Source of the DNA: Marmoricola sp. | Lineage (GTDB): Bacteria > Actinomycetota > Actinomycetes > Propionibacteriales > Nocardioidaceae | Assembly: GCA_025964795.1 (NCBI GenBank) | Contig: JAOPYC010000189.1 | Span: forward strand, 24,992-88,991 | DNA length: 64,000 bases | Direction: 5' to 3' | Part shown: one piece after another, positions 8,559-17,819 of the stretch | How the letters are laid out: each line of letters opens with the position of its first letter | Numbering within the stretch: position 1 is the stretch's first letter | Position numbers and translations under genes: made by a program | Notes under the pieces: model-generated | Told to the model about the DNA's origin: nothing | Database searches by the model: none | Seen by the model: the letters and a program-made list of their open reading frames with translations, nothing else

Positions 8559-10039
8559 CGGTCGGCCCCGGGCGGCAGCACGGGCAGCGAGGAGGCACCG
8601 GAGGAGGCCAGCGCCAGCAGGGCGTCGACGTCGAGGTGCTCCTCGGCGAGGTCCCCGAGCAGGTCGAGTCGCCGCGCCCTCGCGGCCGGGAAGCTCACCC
8701 CGGACGGCGCCCAGGGCACGCCTCGCAGCGCCGCGACCGACGCCAGCAGCGCCGAGCGGAAGCCGTCCGACTCCAGGCTGCCGTGCCACATCGTGCCGAG
8801 CACGGTGGCGGTCCGGGCGCCCCCGAGGAACTCCTCCGCGGACGAGCCGCGGGTGACCCGCCCGTGGTGGATCTCGTAACCCGTCGTCGGGTGCCCCAGC
8901 GCGGACCCGGCCGAGAGCCGCAGCACCTTCTCGGCGCCGAACTCCGTGCTGACGTCGAGCAGGCCCAGCCCCTCGACGACCGCACCGGCAGCACCCTCGA
9001 CACCCGCCGGGTCCGAGACGGTGCGGCCGAGCATCTGGAAGCCGCCGCAGATCCCGAGGACCGGGCGACCCGCGGCCGCGTGGGCGAGCACGGCACGGTC
9101 CAGGCCGCGCTCCCGCAGCCAGGCGAGGTCGGCGATCGTCGCGCGGGTGCCGGGCAGCACCACCAGGTCGGCGTCGGCGAGCGCACGCCGGTCCGAGGCG
9201 AACACCACGTCGAGGTCGGGCTCCAGGCCGAGCGCGTCGACGTCGGTGAAGTTGCTGATCCGTGGCAGCCGGACGACGGCGACCCTCAGCGCGGGCCGGT
9301 CCGAGCGGGCCCGGCGGCCATCGAGGTCGAGCGCGTCCTCGCTGTCCAGCCAGAGGTCGGGGTGCCACGGCAGCACGCCGTACGTCGGACGGCCGGTGAG
9401 CTCGCGCAGCGTGTCCAGGCCAGGCTGCAGCAGGGACCGGTCGCCACGGAACTTGTTGACGACGAACCCGGCGAGCAGCCGCTGGTCCGCGGGCTCGAGG
9501 AGGGCCACCGTCCCGAAGAACGACGCGAACACCCCACCCCGGTCGATGTCCCCGACCACGACGGTGGGGATGGACGCGTGCCGCGCCAGGCCCATGTTCA
9601 CGTAGTCGCTCGAGCGCAGGTTGATCTCGGCCGGGCTCCCAGCGCCCTCGGCGACGACCACGTCGAAGCGCGAGGAGAGGTCGTCGAAGGCCGCGTAGGC
9701 CGCCCGGGCGAGGTGCGCCCGGCCCGTCGCGAAGTCGCGGGCGGAGACCTCGCCCGCAGGCTGCCCCATCACGACGACGTGGCTGCGCTGGTCGCTGCCG
9801 GGCTTGAGCAGCACCGGGTTCATCGCGGCCTCCGGCTCGGCGTTGGCGGCCAGGGCCTGGATCCACTGCGCCCGGCCGATCTCGGCGCCGTCGGCGCAGA
9901 CCATCGAGTTGTTGGACATGTTCTGCGACTTGAACGGCGCCACCTTCACGCCCCGGCGCGACAGCGCCCGGCACAGCCCGGTGGTGACGATGCTCTTGCC
10001 GGCGTCCGAGGTCGTGCCGGCGACCAGCAGCGCGCTCAC
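8555..10039 (-). CDS. cobQ: Cobyric acid synthase (glutamine-hydrolysing)
   Basis: A 494-residue protein that amidates the b, d, e and g side chains of adenosylcobyrinic acid a,c-diamide. The N-terminal dethiobiotin-synthetase-like domain has the nucleotide loop GTTSDAGKS (residues 8-16) and KSQNMSNNS; the C-terminal amidotransferase domain carries the nucleophile Cys in [12 protein letters not shown] and ends with YEIHHGR. The GTG at 10039 is chosen because it overlaps the cobF stop (GTGA) and the conserved core begins immediately; the in-frame extension upstream is cobF read out of frame. Confidence 0.95.
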   Translation of the reverse strand: MSALLVAGTTSDAGKSIVTTGLCRALSRRGVKVAPFKSQNMSNNSMVCADGAEIGRAQWIQALAANAEPEAAMNPVLLKPGSDQRSHVVVMGQPAGEVSARDFATGRAHLARAAYAAFDDLSSRFDVVVAEGAGSPAEINLRSSDYVNMGLARHASIPTVVVGDIDRGGVFASFFGTVALLEPADQRLLAGFVVNKFRGDRSLLQPGLDTLRELTGRPTYGVLPWHPDLWLDSEDALDLDGRRARSDRPALRVAVVRLPRISNFTDVDALGLEPDLDVVFASDRRALADADLVVLPGTRATIADLAWLRERGLDRAVLAHAAAGRPVLGICGGFQMLGRTVSDPAGVEGAAGAVVEGLGLLDVSTEFGAEKVLRLSAGSALGHPTTGYEIHHGRVTRGSSAEEFLGGARTATVLGTMWHGSLESDGFRSALLASVAALRGVPWAPSGVSFPAARARRLDLLGDLAEEHLDVDALLALASSGASSLPVLPPGADR

Positions 10040-10818
10040 GTCGTACGCCGCAGCAGGTAGATGTCCATCACCCAGCCCGCCGCCTCCTTGAGCCGCGTCC
10101 GCGCGGCCTCGATGTCGGCGACCACGTCGCCGGCCCGCCCCGACACCAGCTCCTCCGACGGGGTGCCCAGGTTGCCGCCCCACCAGACCTGCCAGTCCTC
10201 CAGGCCGTCGAGCTCGATCACCCGGTTGAGCATCACCACCACGTTGTCCTGCCCCTGCGCGACGGCCTCGCGCAGCCGGCGACCCGTGGTCACGTGCAGG
10301 GCCTGGCCGACCTCGTGCAGCACCAGCCGGTGCCTGGCCGCGAGCAGCTGCACCGAGGAGATCCCGGGGATGACGTCCATCTCGAAGCTCACGTTGCCCC
10401 GCGCCGCGACGGACCCCAGCACGCGGATCGTCGAGTCGTAGAACGCCGGGTCGCCCCAGACCAGGAACCCGGCGTCACCCTCGTGGTCCAGCAGCACCCG
10501 CTCGAACGCCGACGCCCGGTCGTCGTGCCACGAGGTCACGACCTTCTCGTAGGACTCCACGGACGAGGTCCTCGCTGCGCTCCGGTCCCGCTCCGGGTCC
10601 TCCACCCGCACGATCACCGGCTCCTCGAGCAGGTGCCGGTCCAGCAGCCGCTCCCGGGCGTTGACGAGCGGGTCCGGCATGCCGCTGTTCCCGGGCGCCG
10701 TCCTGGACTTGTCCGAGACGACGAAGAAGTCGACGCTGCGCATCGCCGCGACGGCCTCGAGGGTGACCTGCTCGGGGTCACCGCAGCCGACCCCGATCAG
10801 GCGGACCCGCCTAGGCAC
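10036..10818 (-). CDS. cobF: Precorrin-6A synthase (deacetylating)
   Basis: A 260-residue tetrapyrrole methylase fold protein. It starts [16 protein letters not shown] and has [13 protein letters not shown] and [18 protein letters not shown], as in CobF. The family methylates C-1 of precorrin-5 with loss of acetate, which marks the aerobic (late cobalt insertion) route. The GTG at 10818 overlaps the cobN TAG stop by 8 bases; no better start exists downstream before the glycine-rich SAM loop. An in-frame low-complexity stretch ([10 protein letters not shown], bases 10565-10602) resembles a repeat insertion. Confidence 0.92.
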   Translation of the reverse strand: MPRRVRLIGVGCGDPEQVTLEAVAAMRSVDFFVVSDKSRTAPGNSGMPDPLVNARERLLDRHLLEEPVIVRVEDPERDRSAARTSSVESYEKVVTSWHDDRASAFERVLLDHEGDAGFLVWGDPAFYDSTIRVLGSVAARGNVSFEMDVIPGISSVQLLAARHRLVLHEVGQALHVTTGRRLREAVAQGQDNVVVMLNRVIELDGLEDWQVWWGGNLGTPSEELVSGRAGDVVADIEAARTRLKEAAGWVMDIYLLRRTT

Positions 10819-13800
10819 GGTCCTCGAGGTCGCCCTCGAGCTCGAGGTAGACCTGCTGCATCGCGGCGAGCACCTCGGCGTCGGGGTCGGCCCACAGCCC
10901 GCGGTCGACGGCCTCGTGCAGCTTCTCCACGATGCCGCGCAGGGCCCACGGGTTCGACGTGCGCATGAAGGCCTGGTTGGTCTCGTCGAGGACGTACTCC
11001 TTGGCGAGGGTGTCGTACATCCAGTCGTGCACCACCCCCGTGGTGGCGTCGAACCCGAACAGGTAGTCGACGGTCGCGGCCAGCTCGAACGCACCCTTGT
11101 AGCCGTGCCGCTGCATCGCGCCGATCCAGCGGGGGTTGACGACGCGGGCGCGGAAGACACGGTTGGTCTCCTCCTGCAACGTCCGGGTGCGTACGGCGTC
11201 CGGGGTCGTCGAGTCGCCGACGTAGGCCTTCGGGTCCGAGCCGGTGAGCGCGCGGACGGTGGCGACCATGCCGCCGTGGTACTGGAAGTAGTCGTCGGAG
11301 TCGGCGATGTCGTGCTCACGGGTGTCGATGTTCTTGGCCGCGACCTTGATCCGCTTGTAGTTGGTGCGCATGTCGTCGGCGGCCGGTGCCCCGTCGAGGT
11401 CGCGCCCGTAGGCGAACCCGCCCCACGCCGTGTAGACCTCGGCGAGGTCGTTGTCGTCGCGCCACGAGCCCGACTCGACGACCTGCAGGATGCCCGCACC
11501 GTAGGAGCCCGGCTTAGAGCCGAAGATCCGCGTGGTGGCGCGACGCTCGTCGCCGTGCTCGGCGAGGTCGGCCTGGGCGTGCGCCCGGACGTAGTTCTGG
11601 TCGGCAGGCTCGTCGAGCTCGGCCACCATGCGTACGGCGTCGTCCAGCATTCCGAGCACGTGCGGGAAGGCGTCGCGGAAGAAGCCGGAGATCCGCACCG
11701 TCACGTCGATCCGGGGACGGGCCAGCTCCTCGAGCGGGACCACCTCGAGGTCGTTGACGCGGCGCGAGGCCATGTCCCACGAGGGGCGTACGCCGAGCAG
11801 CGCGAGCACCTCCGCGATGTCGTCTCCGGAGGTGCGCATCGCCGAGGTCCCCCACACCGACAGCCCCACGGATTCGGGATAGGTGCCGGTGTCGTCGAGG
11901 TAGCGCTGGATCAGCGAGTCGGCCATCGCCAGCCCGGTCTCCCAGGCCAGGCGGGACGGCACCGCGCGCGGGTCGACGGTGTAGAAGTTGCGACCGGTCG
12001 GGAGCACGTTCACCAGTCCCCGCAGGGGAGAGCCGGACGGGCCCGCAGGGATGAACCCGCCCTCGAGCGCGTGCAGTACCGAGTCGAGCTCGTCGGTGGT
12101 GCGGGCCAGCCGCGGCACGACCTGGGTAGCGGCGAAGCGCAGTACCCGCACGACCTCGGGGTCGTCGTGCAGCCCGGTGGCGGCGTCGACGTCCCAGCCG
12201 GCGTCCTCCATCCGCTGCACCAGCGCGTGCGCCTGCTCCTCGATCGCGTCGACCGCTCCGGTCGCCTCGGCACCCTCCTTGAGCCCGAGCGCCGCCCGCA
12301 GCCCCGGCACCGAGGCGGTCTCGCCGCCCCAGACTTGCGAGGCCCGCAGGATCGACAGCACCAGGTTGACCCGGGCCTCGCCCTGCGGCGCCTGGCCGAG
12401 GACGTGCAGGCCGTCACGGATCTGCGCGTCCTTGATCTCGCACAGCCAGCCGTCGACGTGCAGGATGAACTCGTCGAACTCCTCGTCCTCCGGGCGCTCG
12501 TCGAGGCCGAGGTCGCGGTGCATCTCGGCCGCGTGCATCAGCGTCCAGATCTCCGCCCGGATGGCCGGCAGCTTGGCCGGGTCCATCGCCGCGATGTTGG
12601 CGTGCTCGTCGAGCAGCTGCTCGAGCTTGGCGATGTCGCCGTAGGTCTCCGCCCGCGCCATCGGCGGGATCAGGTGGTCGACGATCGTCGCGTGCGCGCG
12701 GCGCTTGGCCTGCGCCCCCTCACCCGGGTCGTTGACCAGGAACGGGTAGATCAGCGGCAGGTTCGCGATCGCCGCGTCGGTGGCGCACGACGCGGACAGC
12801 GCGGCGTTCTTGCCGGGGAGCCACTCCATCGAGCCGTGCTTGCCGAGGTGCACGACGGCATGCGCGCCGAAGCCGCCCTCCTCGACGGCCGCCCCGAGCC
12901 AGCGGTAGGCGGCCAGGTAGTGGTGCGAGGGCGCCATGTCGGGGTCGTGGTAGATCGCGACCGGGTTCTCGCCGAAGCCGCGCGGCGGCTGGATCAGCAG
13001 CACGACGTTGCCGGCCGAGATGCTGGCCAGCACGATCTCCCCGGCGTCGTTGACGAACAGCGAGCCGGGCGCCTCACCCCAGGTCGCGGTGATGTCGTCC
13101 ATCAGCCCGGCCGGGACGTCCGAGGTCCAGCGCCGGTAGTCCTCGGCGCTGATCCGCACGTGGCTGTCGGTGAGCTGCGCGGAGGTGAGCCACTCCTCGT
13201 CCTGGCCGCCGGCGGCGATCAGGGCGTGGATCAGCGCGTCGCCGGCCTCGGTGTCGTCGGCCATCTCCAGCCCGGGGATCTCGCCGGGCTCACCCAGGTC
13301 GTAGCCCTCGTCGCGCAGACGGCGCAGCAGCCGGATCGTCGAGACGGGGGTGTCCAGGCCGACGGCGTTGCCCACCCGCGCGTGCTTGGTCGGGTAGGCG
13401 CTCAGCATCAACGCGACCTTGCGGTCGGCGGGGGCGACGTGGCGCAGGCGCGCATGGGCGACGGCGATCCCGGCGACCCGCGCACTTCGCTCGGGGTCGG
13501 CGACGTAGCGCGGCAGCCCGTCCTCGTCGATCTCCTTGAACGAGAAGGGAGCGGTGATGATCCGGCCGTCGAACTCCGGGATCGCGATCTGGTTGGCCGA
13601 GTCGAGCGGCGTGACGCCCTCGTCGGAGGCCTCCCACTCCTCCTTGCTGGAGGTCAGGCAGAGGCCCTGCAGGATCGGGATGTCCAGCGCCTGCATCCGG
13701 GCGACGTCCCACGCCTCGTCGTCGCCGCCGGCGCTCGCGGTCGCGGGCTTGCTGCCACCGGCCGCGAGGACGGTGACGATCAGGGCGTCCAGGGTCCCCA

Positions 13801-14449
13801 GCTCGGCGTACAGCTCGTCGGGGGCGGAGCGCAGCGACGAGCTGAAGATCGGTACGCCGACCCCCTGGCCGGTCGCGTCGATGGCGTCGGCGAGGGCGTG
13901 CGCGAAGGTGCTGTTCCCGCTGGACTCGTGGGCGCGGTAGAACAGCACCCCGATGCGCGGAAGCGGCCCCACGCCGGTCGAGGAGCCAGCGTCATCGAGC
14001 GTCTCGGAACCACCGGCACGCCGGCGCTCGAGCACGCCCCAGACCGGGATCTCCACCGGCGGGTCGAACCCCTCGCCGGTGAGCAGCACGGTGTCGGAGA
14101 GGAACGCGTGCAGCTGGGCCAGGTTGGCCGGTCCACCCTCGGCCAGGTAGCGGTGCGCCTCGGCGGCGGTGCCGATCGGGACCGTGGACATCTCCATCAG
14201 CTCGGCGTTGGGCTGCTGCTCACCGCCGAGCACCACCATCGGCATGCCGGTCTCCCGGATGCGGGCGAACCCGGTGCACAGGTCCTGCGGCGAGCCGAGG
14301 ATGCGGCCCACGACGAGGTCGGCCCCCTCGATGGTCGCAGCCATCGACTGGTGCCCGGGCCGGGCCGGGTTGGCGAAGACGTAGTCCGCACCGGAGGCAC
14401 GGGCGGAGAGCAGGTCGGTGTCGGACGTCGACAGCAGCGCGATGCGCAT
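10811..14449 (-). CDS. cobN: Cobaltochelatase subunit CobN
   Basis: A 1212-residue large chelatase subunit that inserts Co2+ into hydrogenobyrinic acid a,c-diamide together with CobS/CobT-type or ChlI/ChlD-type AAA+ partners, which are not in this window. Recognised from IGVLFYRAH, ILQGLCLTSSKEEW, MLSAYPTKHARVGNAVGLDTP, VHLGKHGSMEWLPGKNAALS, and a C-terminal WGGFAYGRDL...NIDTREHDI...DSDDYFQYHGGM. The ATG at 14449 lies 41 bases after a cobalamin riboswitch aptamer, behind a GAGGAGGA ribosome-binding site, which fixes the start. First gene of the minus-strand cobalamin operon. Confidence 0.96.
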   Translation of the reverse strand: MRIALLSTSDTDLLSARASGADYVFANPARPGHQSMAATIEGADLVVGRILGSPQDLCTGFARIRETGMPMVVLGGEQQPNAELMEMSTVPIGTAAEAHRYLAEGGPANLAQLHAFLSDTVLLTGEGFDPPVEIPVWGVLERRRAGGSETLDDAGSSTGVGPLPRIGVLFYRAHESSGNSTFAHALADAIDATGQGVGVPIFSSSLRSAPDELYAELGTLDALIVTVLAAGGSKPATASAGGDDEAWDVARMQALDIPILQGLCLTSSKEEWEASDEGVTPLDSANQIAIPEFDGRIITAPFSFKEIDEDGLPRYVADPERSARVAGIAVAHARLRHVAPADRKVALMLSAYPTKHARVGNAVGLDTPVSTIRLLRRLRDEGYDLGEPGEIPGLEMADDTEAGDALIHALIAAGGQDEEWLTSAQLTDSHVRISAEDYRRWTSDVPAGLMDDITATWGEAPGSLFVNDAGEIVLASISAGNVVLLIQPPRGFGENPVAIYHDPDMAPSHHYLAAYRWLGAAVEEGGFGAHAVVHLGKHGSMEWLPGKNAALSASCATDAAIANLPLIYPFLVNDPGEGAQAKRRAHATIVDHLIPPMARAETYGDIAKLEQLLDEHANIAAMDPAKLPAIRAEIWTLMHAAEMHRDLGLDERPEDEEFDEFILHVDGWLCEIKDAQIRDGLHVLGQAPQGEARVNLVLSILRASQVWGGETASVPGLRAALGLKEGAEATGAVDAIEEQAHALVQRMEDAGWDVDAATGLHDDPEVVRVLRFAATQVVPRLARTTDELDSVLHALEGGFIPAGPSGSPLRGLVNVLPTGRNFYTVDPRAVPSRLAWETGLAMADSLIQRYLDDTGTYPESVGLSVWGTSAMRTSGDDIAEVLALLGVRPSWDMASRRVNDLEVVPLEELARPRIDVTVRISGFFRDAFPHVLGMLDDAVRMVAELDEPADQNYVRAHAQADLAEHGDERRATTRIFGSKPGSYGAGILQVVESGSWRDDNDLAEVYTAWGGFAYGRDLDGAPAADDMRTNYKRIKVAAKNIDTREHDIADSDDYFQYHGGMVATVRALTGSDPKAYVGDSTTPDAVRTRTLQEETNRVFRARVVNPRWIGAMQRHGYKGAFELAATVDYLFGFDATTGVVHDWMYDTLAKEYVLDETNQAFMRTSNPWALRGIVEKLHEAVDRGLWADPDAEVLAAMQQVYLELEGDLEDRA

Positions 14450-14490
14450 CTGGTTCCTCCTCGGGGGTTCTCGCCCCGCGTGTGGTGGGA

Positions 14491-14600
14491 GGTCTCGTGG
14501 CCAGTGTCTGGCTTGCCGCGATCCGGGGATCGCGGGTCACAGTGGCGGAACCGCCCCGGAGTTGACGCGTGGTCGCACCGGGTTCCTGTTCCACGAGACG
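14491..14600 (-). promoter_or_regulatory. Cobalamin riboswitch upstream of cobN
   Basis: Read on the minus strand, the segment has a 9-bp closing stem (GTCTCGTGG at 14599-14591 with CCACGAGAC at 14500-14492). Between the arms are the conserved core elements GGAACCCGGTGCGA, GGCGGTTCCGCCACTGTGA and the B12-box-like AGCCAGACACTGGCC. The 41 bases between aptamer and ATG contain a GGGG...CCCC hairpin next to the GAGGAGGA ribosome-binding site. That fits control of translation initiation by adenosylcobalamin, so the operon would be repressed when the cofactor is plentiful. The aptamer is recognised by eye, not with a covariance model. Confidence 0.9.
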
Positions 14601-14612
14601 TGTCTGGTCAAT

Positions 14613-15512
14613 CTACGTCACGGCGGGGTCGTCCAGGACGTCGCGCCAGGAGTGCTCGGGCGCGAACCCGAGCAGGTCGCGTGCCTTGTCGATGGCGTAG
14701 AAGGTCTCGTCACGGCCCAGCTCGCGGCGTACCTCCACCCCGGCGTAGAACTGCTTCCTGACCTCCTGGGTCGTCGCGGCCACCGACATGTCGGCGTTGG
14801 CGACGTTGAAGACCTCGTAGCCGAGACCGTCGGTGGTCAGGCAGCGCTGCACCATCTGGCCGAGGTCACGGGTGTCGATGTAGGCGAAGATGTTGCGCCG
14901 GCGCAGCGACGGGTCCTTCAGGAAGGGCGGGAACATCTCGGCGTACTCGTGCGGCTCGATGACGTTGTTGATCCGCAGCCCGTAGATGTCCGTCCCGGTG
15001 CGGGCCTGGAAGGAGCGCGCGGTGGTCTCGCTCGCGACCTTCGACATCGCGTAGGCGTCCTCCGGGATCGTCGGGTGGTCCTCGTCGACCGGCACGTAGA
15101 CCGGGCGCCGCTCCCCCTGGGCGAAGCAGATCCCGTAGGTCGTCTCGGACGAGGCGAACACGATCTTGCGCACGCCGAGGCGGGTGGCGGACTCGAGCAC
15201 GTTGTAGGTGCTGAGCATGTTCGCGGCGTACGTCGTGGCGTCGGTCGCGAGCAGGATCCGCGGGATCGCGGCGAAGTGCACGACGGCGTCGTAGCTCGGC
15301 TTCTCGGGCAGGTCGAGCTCGTCCATGGTGGCCAGCCCGGCGAGCGCCGAGTAGGTCTCCCCGACGTCGGTGAGGTCGACCCTCAGGTCGGCGACCGCCG
15401 GGTGGCCCAGGGGGACGAGGTCGGCGTTGGTGACCTGGTGGCCCTGCTCGGCGAGGTAGGGCGCCACGTGCTTGCCCGCCTTGCCGCTGCCACCGGTGAA
15501 GAAGATTCGCAT
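14613..15512 (-). CDS. NAD-dependent epimerase/dehydratase family protein
   Basis: A 299-residue extended SDR. The Rossmann motif TGGSGKAGKH lies near residue 6, the catalytic pair is in YAMSK, and VVHFAAIP and VFASSETTYGI are typical of nucleotide-sugar or uronate epimerase/dehydrogenase-like members. The substrate cannot be read from the sequence. The gene ends 12 bases before the riboswitch aptamer, on the same strand, and starts 31 bases from the GH1 stop, so it may be transcribed on its own or by read-through from neither side. Confidence 0.8.
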   Translation of the reverse strand: MRIFFTGGSGKAGKHVAPYLAEQGHQVTNADLVPLGHPAVADLRVDLTDVGETYSALAGLATMDELDLPEKPSYDAVVHFAAIPRILLATDATTYAANMLSTYNVLESATRLGVRKIVFASSETTYGICFAQGERRPVYVPVDEDHPTIPEDAYAMSKVASETTARSFQARTGTDIYGLRINNVIEPHEYAEMFPPFLKDPSLRRRNIFAYIDTRDLGQMVQRCLTTDGLGYEVFNVANADMSVAATTQEVRKQFYAGVEVRRELGRDETFYAIDKARDLLGFAPEHSWRDVLDDPAVT

Positions 15513-15543
15513 GTCCCTTGGTACCCCACCGTCGGGGCTCCAG

Positions 15544-16923
15544 TCAGCGCCCCCTCCGCCGTACGACCTCGGCGAGCCAGTGGTAGGACCGCTTCGGGGC
15601 GCGCGTCAGGTCGGCGCGGTCCACGCTGACCAGCCCGAACTTCTTGAGGTAGCCGTGGGACCACTCGAAGTTGTCCATCAGCGTCCACACCAGCCACGCG
15701 CGCACGTCGGCGCCCGCGTCACGAGCCGAGTCGATCGCCGCGAGGTGGGCGGCGAGGTAGTCGATCCGGTCGGCGTCGTCCACCGTGCCGTCGGGCAGCA
15801 CCGTCGCGTCGGCGTACGCCGCACCGTTCTCCGTCACCACCAGCGGCAGCCCGGTGCGGTCGTAGGTGTCGACCAGCAGACGGGTGAAGCTGTCCGGGTC
15901 GACCTCCCAGTCCATGTCGGTGCGCGGGTGCCTGGGCGCGAACCGGAAGCCGGTGAGACCGGGGAAGGCGGTGAGGTCCGCGTCGGCCGCGGGATCGGCC
16001 GGGTCGGGCGCGGCCGTGGCGTCGGTGACTCGCGAGGGGGTGTAGTAGTTCACGCCCAGCCAGTCGGCCGACCCGCGGACCAGGTCGAGGTCGCCCGGGC
16101 GCACCAGGTCGGGGTCGGCGAGGACGGGAGCCACCCGGAGGGTCCCGGCGTCGTAGGCACCGTCGACGAGCGGCCCCAGCCAGACACGGTTCCGCAGGGC
16201 GTCGACGCCGTCGGTCGCCTCGGCGGCGGCCTCGGACTCGGCGATCACGGGGGTCAGGTTGAGCACGATGCCGACCCCGTCCGCCCCGGCCTCGCGCAGC
16301 CGGGCGGCAGCGAGACCGTGCCCCAGCAGGAGGTGGTGCGTGGCGCGGTGCGCCTGCGCCCCGACCTGCCGGCCAGGGGCGTGCCGGCCCGAGGCGTAGC
16401 CGAGGTAGGCCGAGCACCACGGCTCGTTGAGCGTGGCCCAGAGCCTGACCCGGTCACCCAGCCGGTCGTGCACGGCCAGCGAGTAGTCGGCGAAGCGCTC
16501 GGCGGTCTCGCGCACCAGCCAGCCTCCACGGTCCTCCAGGGTCTGCGGCAGGTCCCAGTGGTAGAGCGTCGCCATCGGCGTGACGTCGCGCTCCAGCAGC
16601 CCGTCGACCAGACGCTCGTAGTAGTCCAGCCCGAGCTTGTTCACCTCGGTCCCACCCTCGGGCACCACCCGCGGCCAGGCCACGGAGAAGCGGTAGAGGC
16701 CGACGCCCAGGCCCGCGACGAGGTCGATGTCGGGGCCCGGATCGGGGTACGACGCGCACGCCACCGACCCGTCGGAGTCGTCGTCGATCTTCCCAGGAAC
16801 CCCGGTGAAGATGTCCCAGATGGACGGCAGCCGGCCGTCCGCGAGCGGGCCACCCTCGATCTGGTAGGACGCGGTCGCGGTCCCGAACGTGAGCCGGGAG
16901 CCGTCGGGGAGCGGGTTGCTCAC
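15544..16923 (-). CDS. GH1 family beta-glucosidase
   Basis: A 459-residue glycoside hydrolase family 1 protein of normal length and no signal peptide, so it should cleave imported oligosaccharides in the cytosol. FGTATASYQIEGG at the N-terminus, the acid/base Glu167 in ATLNEPW and the nucleophile Glu in VTENGAAY are present. The stretch usually written HY.R..ED, just before the Y-RFS-AWPR motif, is replaced by SYPDPGPD, a local oddity. The GTG at 16923 overlaps the permease stop by 4 bases (GTGA) and gives the family N-terminus; the longer open frame is shadow. Last gene of the importer operon. Confidence 0.93.
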   Translation of the reverse strand: MSNPLPDGSRLTFGTATASYQIEGGPLADGRLPSIWDIFTGVPGKIDDDSDGSVACASYPDPGPDIDLVAGLGVGLYRFSVAWPRVVPEGGTEVNKLGLDYYERLVDGLLERDVTPMATLYHWDLPQTLEDRGGWLVRETAERFADYSLAVHDRLGDRVRLWATLNEPWCSAYLGYASGRHAPGRQVGAQAHRATHHLLLGHGLAAARLREAGADGVGIVLNLTPVIAESEAAAEATDGVDALRNRVWLGPLVDGAYDAGTLRVAPVLADPDLVRPGDLDLVRGSADWLGVNYYTPSRVTDATAAPDPADPAADADLTAFPGLTGFRFAPRHPRTDMDWEVDPDSFTRLLVDTYDRTGLPLVVTENGAAYADATVLPDGTVDDADRIDYLAAHLAAIDSARDAGADVRAWLVWTLMDNFEWSHGYLKKFGLVSVDRADLTRAPKRSYHWLAEVVRRRGR

Positions 16924-17819
16924 TTGCTGAATCCTTCGCTGAGGCCGCTCACGAGCTGGCGACGACCGATCGTGTAGAGCACGACGATGGGCACGGTGCT
17001 GAGCACCACGGAGGCGAGCACCGCCGGGACGTTGACCTGGAACTGGCCCTGGAAGCTCCACACGGCCAGGGGCATCGTCCGCCGGTCGGGGCTCTGGGTC
17101 AGGACCAGCGGCAGCAGGAAGCCGTTCCACACCGTCACGCCCGTGTAGACGGCCACGGTGACCATCGCGGGCCGGGTCAGCGGGAACGCCAGCCGCCACA
17201 GCATGGTCCACTCGCCGGCCCCGTCGAGCCGCATGGACTCGAACAGGTCACGAGGGATGTCGCGCAGGAAGTTCGAGAGCACCAGCACGGCCAGCGGGAT
17301 CGCGAAGGCGATCGACGGGATCGCGATGGCGGCGAGGCTGTCGTAGAGCCCGAGCTTGATGATCAGCAGGTAGACCGGGATGATCGCCGCCTGCAGCGGG
17401 ATGGCCAGCCCCATCAGGAACAGTCCCTGGATCCGCCGCAGGAGGCCGCTCTGCGCTCCGCGCACGATGGCGTACGCCGCCATCAGGGCCAGCACGACCG
17501 TCGGGACCGTGGTGCCGACGGCCACCACCACACTGTTCACGAAGTAGTGCACGAAGTCGTTCTCGATCACCAGGCGGTAGTTGGCCAGCGTCGGGTTCGA
17601 GGGCGGCGCGAAGGCGTTCTGCTGGTAGTAGTCGCTCGACGCCTTGAAGCTGGTGATCACGATCCAGTAGAGCGGGATGAGCACCACCAGCAGCCAGAAC
17701 CAGCCGGCCAGGCCGGCCAGCCAGTTGCGCCCGGCCCAGCCGCGGCCGACGGCCGGCGTGGGGGGCGGGGTGACCCGCTCGGTCGGCTGGTCGACCGTGG
17801 CCCCGAGCAGCGTGGCCAT
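16920..17819 (-). CDS. CUT1 sugar ABC transporter permease, MalG type
   Basis: A 299-residue membrane protein with six predicted hydrophobic helices after a proline-rich 30-residue cytosolic N-terminus. The EAA loop is seen as SMRLDGAGEWTMLWRLAFPL, where the ATP-binding subunit docks. The C-terminus ends SGLSEGFSK, with the VSGLSEGAVKG-like end usual in this family. It forms the import channel with the MalF-type protein encoded directly upstream. No ATPase gene is in the operon, so a shared MsiK-type ATPase elsewhere is likely, as is common for actinobacterial CUT1 systems. Confidence 0.93.
   Translation of the reverse strand: MATLLGATVDQPTERVTPPPTPAVGRGWAGRNWLAGLAGWFWLLVVLIPLYWIVITSFKASSDYYQQNAFAPPSNPTLANYRLVIENDFVHYFVNSVVVAVGTTVPTVVLALMAAYAIVRGAQSGLLRRIQGLFLMGLAIPLQAAIIPVYLLIIKLGLYDSLAAIAIPSIAFAIPLAVLVLSNFLRDIPRDLFESMRLDGAGEWTMLWRLAFPLTRPAMVTVAVYTGVTVWNGFLLPLVLTQSPDRRTMPLAVWSFQGQFQVNVPAVLASVVLSTVPIVVLYTIGRRQLVSGLSEGFSK

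Noticed and set aside
10661..14761. A 1366-codon open frame on the plus strand opposite cobN
   Set aside because: It mirrors the GC-rich third positions of cobN and cobF, shows no domain, and runs through the riboswitch.
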